Shown here: one piece after another, positions 1-7,599 of the stretch
Layout of the letters: each line of letters opens with the position of its first letter
Position numbering within the stretch: the stretch's first letter is position 1
Assembly: GCA_002433065.1 (NCBI GenBank)
Contig: DJHK01000023.1
Location: 1 to 49,987, forward strand
Origin: Chloroflexi bacterium UBA6622
Lineage (GTDB): Bacteria > Chloroflexota > UBA11872
Length of the DNA stretch: 49,987 bases
Direction of reading: 5' to 3'
The notes under the pieces: model-generated
The model's input: only the letters and a program-made list of their open reading frames with translations
Databases searched by the model: none
Told to the model about the DNA's origin: nothing
Made by a program: the position numbers and the translations under genes

Positions 1-279
1 CGCGCGCGCCATTGCGAAAAATGCGCGCACGCCCGCGGCGGGTGTGGCTCCATTGCGCCATCGTATGAGGATGAGGCCGACACAGGCCCCGTGTCGCTCC
101 GCTAGCCAAGCGTCGGGGAGGGATCCAAACGCGTGTAAGCCGTAACCAATAGCTAGGGCTGCTTGGCGATCTCGGTCACCGAAGATGTATGTGAATGTTT
201 CAGGGAAGGCATCCAGCATGAGCCGACCGACCCATTCGATGTCTCTACTCGTTGCTGTCGCCGGACGTATCGCAACCAT
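1..279 (-). CDS. GNAT family N-acetyltransferase, N-terminal part (cut by left edge)
   Basis: The reading frame starts at ATG 279-277, directly preceded in frame by a TAA, and stays open for 93 codons to base 1, so the gene is cut by the window edge. The visible protein begins MVAIRPATATSRDIEWVGRL and continues with a hydrophobic helix, a DAF-type turn and the strand CVGLILIRW. This is the usual layout of the first beta strand, helices 1-2 and strands 2-3 of a GNAT acetyltransferase, which moves an acetyl group from acetyl-CoA to an amine. The acetyl-CoA pyrophosphate loop would lie beyond the edge, so the family call rests on the N-terminal fold pattern only. No good Shine-Dalgarno sequence precedes the start. 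The substrate cannot be told. Confidence 0.6.
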   Translation of the reverse strand, partial: MVAIRPATATSRDIEWVGRLMLDAFPETFTYIFGDRDRQAALAIGYGLHAFGSLPDAWLAERHGACVGLILIRWRNGATPAAGVRAFFAMARA

Positions 280-433
280 TTACTGAGCACTAGTGCGAAT
301 ATACAGGGAGATCACAATACATGGTGCGGCGGTTGCGCACATATTTACGCATGCCGGAGCAAAGGTCGGCCATCGCATCAGGCATGACATGTTTTTCGTT
401 TGGGGCCGAGGTCGGGTGTTCGGATCTGACCTG

Positions 434-730
434 TTACGATTTCAACTTTTCTTCCCTTGCAGCCAGCATTTTGGCCGTATCTAAGACGGGTACGATGTCG
501 GCAGTTCCAGCAGGAATGATAGGCCAGAGCCCCATCAGAATTTGTGTGGCATCGCTTGCTTCGACAACGAAGAACACCCGATGCCCGGCCGGATCAGTCC
601 ATGCTCCAATTACGTTGTCCACATTGGCTTCGAGCGTAGCTAACACAGTTCCGAAGGTGGCATTTCCTAACTCCTCGTCGTGCAGTGGGCATGTGGATTC
701 GTCGTGACGGTGTGTGATGTGAAAGAGCAT
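434..730 (-). CDS. small conserved-looking protein of unknown function
   Basis: A 98-residue soluble protein with no signal peptide or membrane segment. It begins MLFHITHRHDESTCPLHDEE, with a His/Cys/Asp-rich start (H4, H7, H8, C14, H17), and ends in a helix, AKMLAAREEKLKS. Alternating beta strands and helices (LFHITHRH, VIGAWTDPAGHRVFFVVEA, TADIVPVL) resemble small ferredoxin-like alpha/beta barrels of the Dabb/DUF3303 type, but I do not recognise the family firmly. A TAAGG sequence sits about 8 bases before the ATG. The GNAT gene lies 154 bases downstream on the same strand, so the two may be co-transcribed. The His/Cys cluster could bind a metal; this is only a suggestion from composition. 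Confidence 0.6.
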   Translation of the reverse strand: MLFHITHRHDESTCPLHDEELGNATFGTVLATLEANVDNVIGAWTDPAGHRVFFVVEASDATQILMGLWPIIPAGTADIVPVLDTAKMLAAREEKLKS

Positions 731-958
731 ATGTGTAGCCTTACGCTTGGAAGGACTGGTAGTTAATTATTAGATAGTTGGCTTGATATGTGTGGAGTTA
801 CTAGTCAAGACCATATTTGTACGGAGGGGATTTGCTTAGGTTCGAGGATGACCATTCAGTGGGGATGTTTTATGTCCGCAACTACAACAGGGTCGGCCAA
901 GAGTTGCTTGACGATCTGCTGATTGCTGCGGCTGTATGTTGTGAATGGCGAGTTTAAG
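731..958. promoter_or_regulatory. divergent intergenic region upstream of uvrB and the small protein gene
   Basis: This 228-base gap separates two genes transcribed away from each other. It holds an AT-rich patch near 760-780 that could supply -10 elements for either side, and a GGAGGGG at about 823-829 with no convincing start behind it. I looked for a LexA/SOS-type operator before uvrB and saw none of the Gram-positive or Gram-negative forms. Promoters are assumed, not identified. Confidence 0.3.
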
Positions 959-3007
959 ATGGCTACTCTTCCTAAAAGCGGTGTGTCGGCTGGTTTTGAG
1001 TTGGCGGCGGGATACCAACCGGCCGGCGATCAACCGCGAGCCATCACGAACTTGGTTCAAGGTTTAGAGGCAGGCCATCGTGCACAAACGTTGCTAGGAG
1101 TAACCGGTTCAGGCAAAACGTTTACGGTTGCCAACGTCATTCAACAGATTCAGCGTCCTGCTCTTGTTCTGGCGCATAACAAGACGCTGGCTGCGCAGCT
1201 GGCAACCGAGTTCAAGGAGATCTTCCCTCGAAATGCGGTGGAGTATTTCGTCAGTTATTACGACTACTATCAACCGGAGGCCTATATTCCCAGGTCTGAC
1301 ACGTATATTGAAAAAGATACCGACATCAACGCGGAGATCGAGAAACTACGATATTCGACTACCCGTTCTTTGTTTGAACGACGAGATGTCATCGTCGTCG
1401 CGACAGTTTCATGCATTTACGGAATCACACCGCCGGAGGACTATGGCGATTTAAGCCTTTCCCTTGATGTGGGTGGCGAGTTTGAGCGTCAGCGTCTTTT
1501 ACGAACTCTTGTGGGGCTGCAATACATGCGGAACGACTCGTCGCTTGAGCATGGACGTTTCCGAGTTCGGGGTGAGGTGCTTGAGATCTTTCCGACCTAC
1601 GATGACTTTGCGGTTCGGATCGAGTTTTTTGGCGATGAGCTTGAACGAATTGTGAAGCTCGAGCCGCTCACCGGGGAGATATTAGAAGAGCTGCAGCGTG
1701 TCACGATTTATCCGGCTCGGTTCTATGTAACTCCGGCCGATCGGTTAACTGCAGCTGTTACGACGATTCGCCAAGAACTTGATGAACGACTCACTCAATT
1801 GGAGGCCCGGGGCAAGGTTTTGGAGGCTGCTCGGCTCCGGCAACGAACCAATTTCGACATCGAGATGTTGACGGAGACGGGGACGTGTTCGGGCATCGAG
1901 AACTACAGTCGCCATCTTAACGTTCGACAACAAGGCGACCCCCCGTGGGTGCTCTTGGACTACTTGCCGGAGGACTATTTGCTGGTAGTTGACGAGTCAC
2001 ATGTGACGCTGCCGCAGGTGCGGGGCATGTTGGCCGGTGATCGGGCTAGGAAAGAGGCTCTCGTGGAATACGGATTTCGTCTCCCGTCAGCGTTCGATAA
2101 TCGGCCGTTATCGTTTGAGGAATTTGAGCAGCACTTCAACACGGCTGTCTTTATGTCGGCGACTCCGGGTGCTTATGAATACGAACATAGCGAGCAAATT
2201 GTGGAGCAGATCGTACGGCCGACGGGCTTGATTGATCCAGCTATCGAAGTTCGTGACACCAAGGGGCAGATTGATGATCTTGTTGGTGAAATTAACAATC
2301 GAGTGCAGGTTAACGAACGAGTATTGATTACGACCTTAACCAAGCGGATGGCTGAGGAGTTGTCCGAGTATCTTGCGGAACTAGGCGTCAGGGTGCATTA
2401 CCTGCACTCGGAGGTTGAAACGCTCGAACGTGTTGAAATCTTGAGTGATTTGCGCCGAGGCGTGTATGACGTGGTGGTGGGTATCAACCTTTTGCGGGAA
2501 GGTATTGATTTGCCCGAAGTGAGTCTTGTTGCAATTTTGGATGCCGATAAGGAAGGGTTTCTGCGTTCCGATACTTCACTGGTTCAAACTATTGGTCGTG
2601 CGGCTCGGCATGTGAACGGTCGAGTTCTCATGTATGCGGACGTCGTTACGAGGAGTATGCAGCGTGCGATTGACGAAACATCCCGTCGTCGGGAAGTACA
2701 GATGGCCTTCAACACTGAACATGACATTACGCCGGTCTCCATTGTCAAAGGGCTCAGTGATCTGACGGATCGGGTTGCGGAGGAGTCTGGTGACGAACGC
2801 TCCACGGTGATCGATGAAGCTGCCATTCGAGAACAGCTAGGTTTTGTTCGTATTGATCAAATGTCTCGGTTAGAAATGGCTCAAGCAATTAAAGATCTCG
2901 AAAGCCGGATGCGTCTAGCTGCTGACAGTTTGGACTTTGAGAAGGCGGCTGTGTTTAGGGACGAAGTCAGCAGGATGCGTAAAGAACTTTCGTCGCTAAA
3001 CGTGTAA
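959..3007 (+). CDS. uvrB: excinuclease ABC subunit B
   Basis: UvrB is the damage-verifying helicase-like subunit of nucleotide excision repair. It is loaded on DNA by UvrA, probes the lesion, then recruits UvrC. The protein has the Walker A motif GVTGSGKT (about 47-54), the beta-hairpin region YYDYYQPEAYIPRSDTYIEK (about 101-120) that wedges into DNA, a DESH helicase motif, the motif VI sequence QTIGRAARH, and a C-terminal UVR domain (LDFEKAAVFRDEVSRMRKEL) that contacts UvrC. From ATG 959 it is 682 residues, normal for the family. An upstream TTG (923) or GTG (941) would add up to 12 residues without matching the family start. All key motifs are intact. It is not in an obvious operon; the MFS gene follows 91 bases later. 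Confidence 0.97.
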   Translation: MATLPKSGVSAGFELAAGYQPAGDQPRAITNLVQGLEAGHRAQTLLGVTGSGKTFTVANVIQQIQRPALVLAHNKTLAAQLATEFKEIFPRNAVEYFVSYYDYYQPEAYIPRSDTYIEKDTDINAEIEKLRYSTTRSLFERRDVIVVATVSCIYGITPPEDYGDLSLSLDVGGEFERQRLLRTLVGLQYMRNDSSLEHGRFRVRGEVLEIFPTYDDFAVRIEFFGDELERIVKLEPLTGEILEELQRVTIYPARFYVTPADRLTAAVTTIRQELDERLTQLEARGKVLEAARLRQRTNFDIEMLTETGTCSGIENYSRHLNVRQQGDPPWVLLDYLPEDYLLVVDESHVTLPQVRGMLAGDRARKEALVEYGFRLPSAFDNRPLSFEEFEQHFNTAVFMSATPGAYEYEHSEQIVEQIVRPTGLIDPAIEVRDTKGQIDDLVGEINNRVQVNERVLITTLTKRMAEELSEYLAELGVRVHYLHSEVETLERVEILSDLRRGVYDVVVGINLLREGIDLPEVSLVAILDADKEGFLRSDTSLVQTIGRAARHVNGRVLMYADVVTRSMQRAIDETSRRREVQMAFNTEHDITPVSIVKGLSDLTDRVAEESGDERSTVIDEAAIREQLGFVRIDQMSRLEMAQAIKDLESRMRLAADSLDFEKAAVFRDEVSRMRKELSSLNV

Positions 3008-3098
3008 CGTGTTCTTGGATTCTCGAGGGGGCGCATGAAGTCAGCGAAAGTATCGATATGCGTTCCGGTGATGGCATGTATGAAGTCCTGAAAGTTGG

Positions 3099-4370
3099 GT
3101 GGATAGCCTATTGTTAATACAGTCGCTTTCTCGTATTCGAGATCGACTGGCGCCAGCGCTCGGCTATGCCCAGTACTCGCGTTTGTGGCAGGCCAATGCG
3201 GGAAGCCAAATTGCCTTTTGGATGCAACAGGTTTCTCAAGGCTGGCTCGTGCTGGAATTAACCGAGTCAGCTTTTGCGCTGGGCCTATTGGCTTTTTTTC
3301 GTTCGATTCCCATGTTGCTGTTATCACCTATTGGAGGCGTGCTTGCCGATCGGCTTGACCGACGGGCAATTGTGATAACTGCCCAGGGCCTGATCGGCAT
3401 CACGATGTTGGTGATCGCCATATTGGTGCAGATTGAGCGCGTGCATATTGTTCATCTTGTAATTTCGTCGTTGGTGGTTGGCACATCATTTGCGATCAAT
3501 ATGCCGGCGCGAACCTCTCTGGTAGCCGGGTTGGTTCCCCGGCAACATCTGAGCAATGCCATCGCCCTTCACAGTACGACTATGAACACTGCTCGAATTT
3601 TTGGCCCGTCGATAGCAGGTTTGATCATCGGCGCGTTCGGTATTGCGGTGACCTATTTCACACAGGTTCTTGGTTATGTGTGGAGCACGGTGAACATGTT
3701 TCGTATTACGTCTCCTCCGCGTGCGAAACGTCCTCGGACCTCAACTTTGACTGACTTGCGCGAGGGGTTTTCGTACGTGGCTCGGACCAAGACCATGTTG
3801 GCCTTAATGATGTTGGCGCTTGGCCCATCGCTTTTTGGGATGCCGGTCACGTACTTAATGCCGGCATTTGTTCGGCAAAGCTTGGGGGCCGGCCCGGAAG
3901 CTTTAGGGTTCTTACTCGGGGCGTTGGGCGTGGGTGCGCTCACAGGCTCGGTTGTTGTGGTCACTTATTCGAATTTCAGGTTCAAAGGCCGGGTTCTTTT
4001 CGGTGCAATATTGATGCACGGCTTGTTGTTGATTGGCTTGTCGTCTACTCGTTCTATCGAGACTGCCGCAATCGCAATCGCGTTCGTGGGATTTTTTCAG
4101 TCCGTCTATATGGCTACAAACCAAGCGACATTGTTGCTGCTCGTTCCTGACGATCTCCGTGGCCGGGTTATGTCATTACGGATGATGACGTTCGGTCTGT
4201 CGCCGCTCGGTCTGCTCCCGATGTCATACATTGCCGAAGTCCGAGGTGTCTCGATAGCAATGTGGTTGGGCGGGCTTTTCACATTCGCCGTCGGTGTTTG
4301 TGTTTTGCTCTGGGCCCGAAATTTGTGGAACCTGCAGCCAGAAGACGAAGGCCTACCAGATCGCCCATGA
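3099..4370 (+). CDS. MFS transporter, MFS_3 / enterobactin-exporter-like type
   Basis: A 423-residue polytopic inner-membrane protein with 11-12 hydrophobic segments. The N-terminal stretch YSRLWQANAGSQIAFWMQQV, the loop GGVLADRLDRR between helices 2 and 3 (the MFS G-x-x-x-D-R-x-x-R-R signature) and PARTSLVAGLVPRQHLSNAI are typical of the MFS_3 branch (EntS-like and macrolide-efflux-like proteins), which export small molecules by proton antiport. Start is GTG 3099; a TTG at 3111 is an alternative. It follows uvrB on the same strand by 91 bases and ends 45 bases before the convergent PhyH gene. The cargo cannot be predicted from the sequence. Confidence 0.85.
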   Translation: MDSLLLIQSLSRIRDRLAPALGYAQYSRLWQANAGSQIAFWMQQVSQGWLVLELTESAFALGLLAFFRSIPMLLLSPIGGVLADRLDRRAIVITAQGLIGITMLVIAILVQIERVHIVHLVISSLVVGTSFAINMPARTSLVAGLVPRQHLSNAIALHSTTMNTARIFGPSIAGLIIGAFGIAVTYFTQVLGYVWSTVNMFRITSPPRAKRPRTSTLTDLREGFSYVARTKTMLALMMLALGPSLFGMPVTYLMPAFVRQSLGAGPEALGFLLGALGVGALTGSVVVVTYSNFRFKGRVLFGAILMHGLLLIGLSSTRSIETAAIAIAFVGFFQSVYMATNQATLLLLVPDDLRGRVMSLRMMTFGLSPLGLLPMSYIAEVRGVSIAMWLGGLFTFAVGVCVLLWARNLWNLQPEDEGLPDRP

Positions 4371-4415
4371 GTCTCACTCTTCTGATGGCGGGAGAATCAG
4401 CTTGCCCTGACCTTG

Positions 4416-5411
4416 TTAGACGGGGTGCCAGCGCGTTGTGCTTTGGGCTGGCTCATGTGTTTGTCGATGCTTATCAAAGGCTTCCCACGTGCTGACTACT
4501 CGTTCTGGCCGTAAACGGCTGCGCACGAGAAAGTCAGGTTCTGGTGGATAGCAACTCAAGCCTGATCTTCCATTGTTTTCTACAGGTGTCCCTTTGGCGT
4601 GCGTCTCAATACTCGGGGAAGCCAGCGGAAAATTTGTGGGCAAGTCGGTGCTTTGGTATCGAATGTCGATGCTCCATCGGACGACGTCGCTCAGGTTAGG
4701 CGTGGATCGGTGGGCAGTTCGATTTGTCAGTAGAACGACACCACCCCTTTCGACAGGGACCGGAATAATCTGTCCCGCAGGGAGGTCATTTTCCGAAATC
4801 TCCAGGTATCCGCGACTTGGCGTCCTGCCGGGCACATTTAGCTCTGGGGCTGTCCCTCCCGCAGGAAGTTCTCGGTGACGCACGATGCCTCCGGTATGGC
4901 TTCGGGCCATCACCTCAAGGCAGCCTCGCTCTACGGTCGCATCAACAAATGGTACCCAGACAGTGAGGATGAGGCTCGTGTCGCAAACGGGTTCAAAGTA
5001 TCCGGAATCCTGATGCCAGGGGACTTCCCCATGCCAATGCCCTGGAAGTTTTGGCCGAAGTACGTATACCGCCGACGCGATGATTTCTGGGCCTACGATG
5101 CTTTCGGCAATGTCCAGCAGGCTAGGATTTGTAAGAAGAGGGAAAATCCCCTGAGCTTCAAGTGATCGTCCCAGCAACGACCAATACAGGTCTTCATACT
5201 CTTGATGGATTTTCCAAAGGCGGGTTTCAAAGGGTTCATCGGCATAGGTTTGGCTTAGATCGCCTCGGGCCACAGCCTGTGTTGCTCGGTCATCAATCAC
5301 AGCGGTGATCTCATCGATGGCTGGCTGGAGGCCTATTGGATCAAAGGCTTTGGGTACGACGAGGTAACCCTCACGGGCAAAGAATTCCATATCTGTCGAG
5401 GTAAGGCTCAT
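4416..5411 (-). CDS. phytanoyl-CoA dioxygenase (PhyH) family protein
   Basis: A 331-residue non-haem Fe(II)/2-oxoglutarate dioxygenase. The double-stranded beta-helix core carries the metal triad: HQD with H133 and D135, and the distal H234 in NRTAHRSTPN. R245 in RWSIDIRYQ is placed to bind 2-oxoglutarate. The N-terminus (FFAREGYLVVPKAFD) is the usual family opening. Members hydroxylate varied substrates; bacterial copies are often numerous and rarely assigned. The gene lies 77 bases downstream of an SDR gene on the same strand and is likely co-transcribed, which fits hydroxylation and alcohol oxidation in one pathway (inference). Its start codon has no visible Shine-Dalgarno; a small inverted repeat sits just upstream. 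The C-terminal 60 residues beyond the core are Arg/Pro-rich. Confidence 0.9.
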   Translation of the reverse strand: MSLTSTDMEFFAREGYLVVPKAFDPIGLQPAIDEITAVIDDRATQAVARGDLSQTYADEPFETRLWKIHQEYEDLYWSLLGRSLEAQGIFPLLTNPSLLDIAESIVGPEIIASAVYVLRPKLPGHWHGEVPWHQDSGYFEPVCDTSLILTVWVPFVDATVERGCLEVMARSHTGGIVRHRELPAGGTAPELNVPGRTPSRGYLEISENDLPAGQIIPVPVERGGVVLLTNRTAHRSTPNLSDVVRWSIDIRYQSTDLPTNFPLASPSIETHAKGTPVENNGRSGLSCYPPEPDFLVRSRLRPERVVSTWEAFDKHRQTHEPAQSTTRWHPV

Positions 5412-5414
5412 AAA

Positions 5415-5425
5415 ACAGTTACTGT
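5415..5425. promoter_or_regulatory. 11-base inverted repeat before the PhyH start
   Basis: ACAGT-T-ACTGT, 5-base arms around one base, begins four bases upstream of the PhyH ATG (5411) where a ribosome binding site would normally lie. It could be a small operator or chance; the arms are short. Confidence 0.2.
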
Positions 5426-5488
5426 GAATAACGACTTGCCGGTCTAGTGTAAGTCAGGAATGTTTTCGCTTTAATGCGGATCGTGAGA

Positions 5489-6253
5489 TCACCATTTGCC
5501 ATTTATGACCCATCCCCCGTCAGTCGTTAGGGTGTGTCCGTTCACATAACTCGCGTCATCGGATAATAGGAAGATGGCGGCCTTGGCGATTTCATCTGGG
5601 TGTGCCAGTCGACCGGTGGGGACACGTTCGAGCATTCGATCTAGCTTCCATTGGCCGTCCCGCACAAGCCCAGCCTGAAAGAGTGGCGTGTCGGTATAGC
5701 CAGGTGCCACGGCATTGACGCGAATATTGTGTTCGGCTAGTTCGAGTGCCATCACTTGGGTCAACATGATGACGGCGGCTTTGGAGGTGCAGTAGGCGGC
5801 CCGTAGTGGGAAGGCGCGTTGCCCGTACATTGAGGCTATGTTTACTAGCGAACCACCGTTGTGCTTACGCATATATCGGGCTGCGGCCTGCGCGCCGAAA
5901 AACACACCGTCAACATTGATATGCATTACTCGTCGCCATTCCTCGCGGGAGTGGTCAAGGACGGTGTCAGACGACCCGGTTCCTGCGCTTCCAATCCACC
6001 CGTGAAGGCCGCCGAAGTGCTCGGTGGCGAGGGTTACGAGGTCGGACTGGTCGGTTTCTGAGGTGACGTCTACGACGTGGCTCACGGCTTGTTGGCCGGT
6101 TTCTTCCACTAGTCGCACAGTTTCGGTAAGGCCTTGCTGGTCGATGTCGCCGAGGGCCACGTTTGCGCCTTCAGCCGCAGCAGCTACCGCACATGCTCGG
6201 CCGATTCCAGATGCGGCGCCTGAAATTCCGATGACTTTATCTGTGAGGCGCAC
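5489..6253 (-). CDS. short-chain dehydrogenase/reductase (SDR)
   Basis: A 254-residue classical SDR, an NAD(P)(H)-dependent alcohol or keto oxidoreductase in the cytosol. The cofactor loop is SGAASGIG (11-18), with Ser replacing the usual Thr. D36 at the end of strand 2 (ALGDID) favours NAD(H). The NNAG motif is altered to GSAG (88-91). The catalytic set N113, S141, Y154, K158 (Y-C-T-S-K) is complete. The end, GHTLTTDGGWVINGKW, is typical of 3-oxoacyl-ACP-reductase-like SDRs. GTG start with GGAG 8 bases upstream. It leads a probable two-gene unit with the PhyH gene and is divergent from the beta-propeller gene at 6370. The altered NNAG motif is unusual but seen in some SDR subgroups. Confidence 0.92.
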   Translation of the reverse strand: MRLTDKVIGISGAASGIGRACAVAAAAEGANVALGDIDQQGLTETVRLVEETGQQAVSHVVDVTSETDQSDLVTLATEHFGGLHGWIGSAGTGSSDTVLDHSREEWRRVMHINVDGVFFGAQAAARYMRKHNGGSLVNIASMYGQRAFPLRAAYCTSKAAVIMLTQVMALELAEHNIRVNAVAPGYTDTPLFQAGLVRDGQWKLDRMLERVPTGRLAHPDEIAKAAIFLLSDDASYVNGHTLTTDGGWVINGKW

Positions 6254-6369
6254 GTTTGATCTCCAGTCTTAGGGCCTGTATAGAGACTAAAGAGTAATGC
6301 ACCTTCTGCGTGGACGTTTCGGTGGAGGGTCTCGTTACAATCATCGGCCCTTGTTCTAGAGGGGTCGTC

Positions 6370-7599
6370 ATGGCTATTGAATGTACGAGCGGGGTTGCTG
6401 TGCAGGTGCGGAGAATCACCGATGGTCCAGCAGGCCATTTTTTTGGCTACTACGACATGCCAGCGTGGGACATGTCCGATCGGTGGTTGTTGGCACAGCG
6501 GGTGGTTCGTGATGTTGGGATACCGACGAGTGGAGACATGGCGACCATCGGTCTCATTGACACTCTGGGTTTGTGCCGATTCGAACCAGTTGCGACAACA
6601 CGTACCTGGTCATGGCAGCAAGGAGCGATGTTGCACTGGTTGCCTAAGCATGGACCGCGGACCTTTGTGCACAATGACATTGACCGCGGTCGTTTTGTGG
6701 CCAGAGTCCGCGATATTGATTCAGGTGCGCGACGGGTGCTTGATCGGCCGATCGCAGCAATGACTCACGATCAGTCACGAGCTTTGAGTCTGAACTTTGC
6801 CAGGCTCCGGGTTCGACCAGAGGTTGGTTATCCGGGAGCACCTGATCTGTGGGAAGGTGTCGACCATTCTAAGAGCGATGGCATTTTCGTGGTTGATCTC
6901 GATTCGGGTTCGTCACGACTGGTCGCTTCGCTAGATGCGATTGTGGCGACCTGTCACGCCCCATCCATGGACGGGGCCGTGAATTGGGTGAACCATCTGA
7001 TAGTCAGCCCAGATGACGCGGCCGCTATGTTTGTCCATCGATGGTGGCCTCCCGGCGCGTCCCGATTTCGGACCAGGTTTATGCTGCTTATGCTGGATGA
7101 TTATTCGATTCGTGAAATATGGCCAGCGCGCGTGTCTCACATGTGCTGGCGGTCGCCTACCGAGATTGTGTTTACGGGTGTGGCGGCTGACGTGGAGGAA
7201 GATCCTTTTGCGCCCACGATCCCTTATCACCATATGGGGTTCCGCATCCTTGATGTAGCTACGGGGAATTCGAGGCGTATCGGTGAGCAATTGCTACCTT
7301 CTGATGGCCATTGCACATATCGGCCTGGCGGTCGTTATATTCTGACTGACACTCCTGTGGATCAGGATGGAATGCGAGAACTCTTGATATTTGATGAACT
7401 GACGGAGCGTGTTCTTAGTCTTGCCAGATTTCACGTGCCTTCTCGATACCAGGGAACAGTTCGGTGTGATCTCCATCCGCGGTGGAATCGTGGTGGAACC
7501 TCGGTGTGTATCGACTCGGTCCATGAAGGCTCTCGCCAAATGTATGTGCTTGGCGTATCCGATGCTCTCCGGGCCTGGAGTCCGGAGGCGATGCAATGA
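6370..7599 (+). CDS. beta-propeller protein, oligogalacturonate-lyase/TolB-like repeats
   Basis: A 409-residue protein built of repeated blades: phrases such as GIFVVDLDSGSSRLV, NHLIVSPDDAAAMFVHRW, GFRILDVATGNSRRI and GHCTYRPGGRYILTDTP alternate four-stranded repeats. This is the pattern of WD40-like/TolB propellers and of oligogalacturonate-lyase-like (PL22-type) proteins. No signal peptide is seen, so it should be cytosolic. The start is ATG 6370, with AGAGGGG five bases upstream; a GTG at 6310 would add 20 residues without a ribosome site. The stop overlaps the start of the next gene by four bases (ATGA), so the two are translationally coupled. Whether it is a lyase, an isomerase-like sugar-acid protein or a binding protein is not decided by visible residues. 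Confidence 0.7.
   Translation: MAIECTSGVAVQVRRITDGPAGHFFGYYDMPAWDMSDRWLLAQRVVRDVGIPTSGDMATIGLIDTLGLCRFEPVATTRTWSWQQGAMLHWLPKHGPRTFVHNDIDRGRFVARVRDIDSGARRVLDRPIAAMTHDQSRALSLNFARLRVRPEVGYPGAPDLWEGVDHSKSDGIFVVDLDSGSSRLVASLDAIVATCHAPSMDGAVNWVNHLIVSPDDAAAMFVHRWWPPGASRFRTRFMLLMLDDYSIREIWPARVSHMCWRSPTEIVFTGVAADVEEDPFAPTIPYHHMGFRILDVATGNSRRIGEQLLPSDGHCTYRPGGRYILTDTPVDQDGMRELLIFDELTERVLSLARFHVPSRYQGTVRCDLHPRWNRGGTSVCIDSVHEGSRQMYVLGVSDALRAWSPEAMQ

Noticed and set aside
731..958. LexA/SOS box before uvrB
   Set aside because: No match to the known Gram-positive or Gram-negative box patterns.
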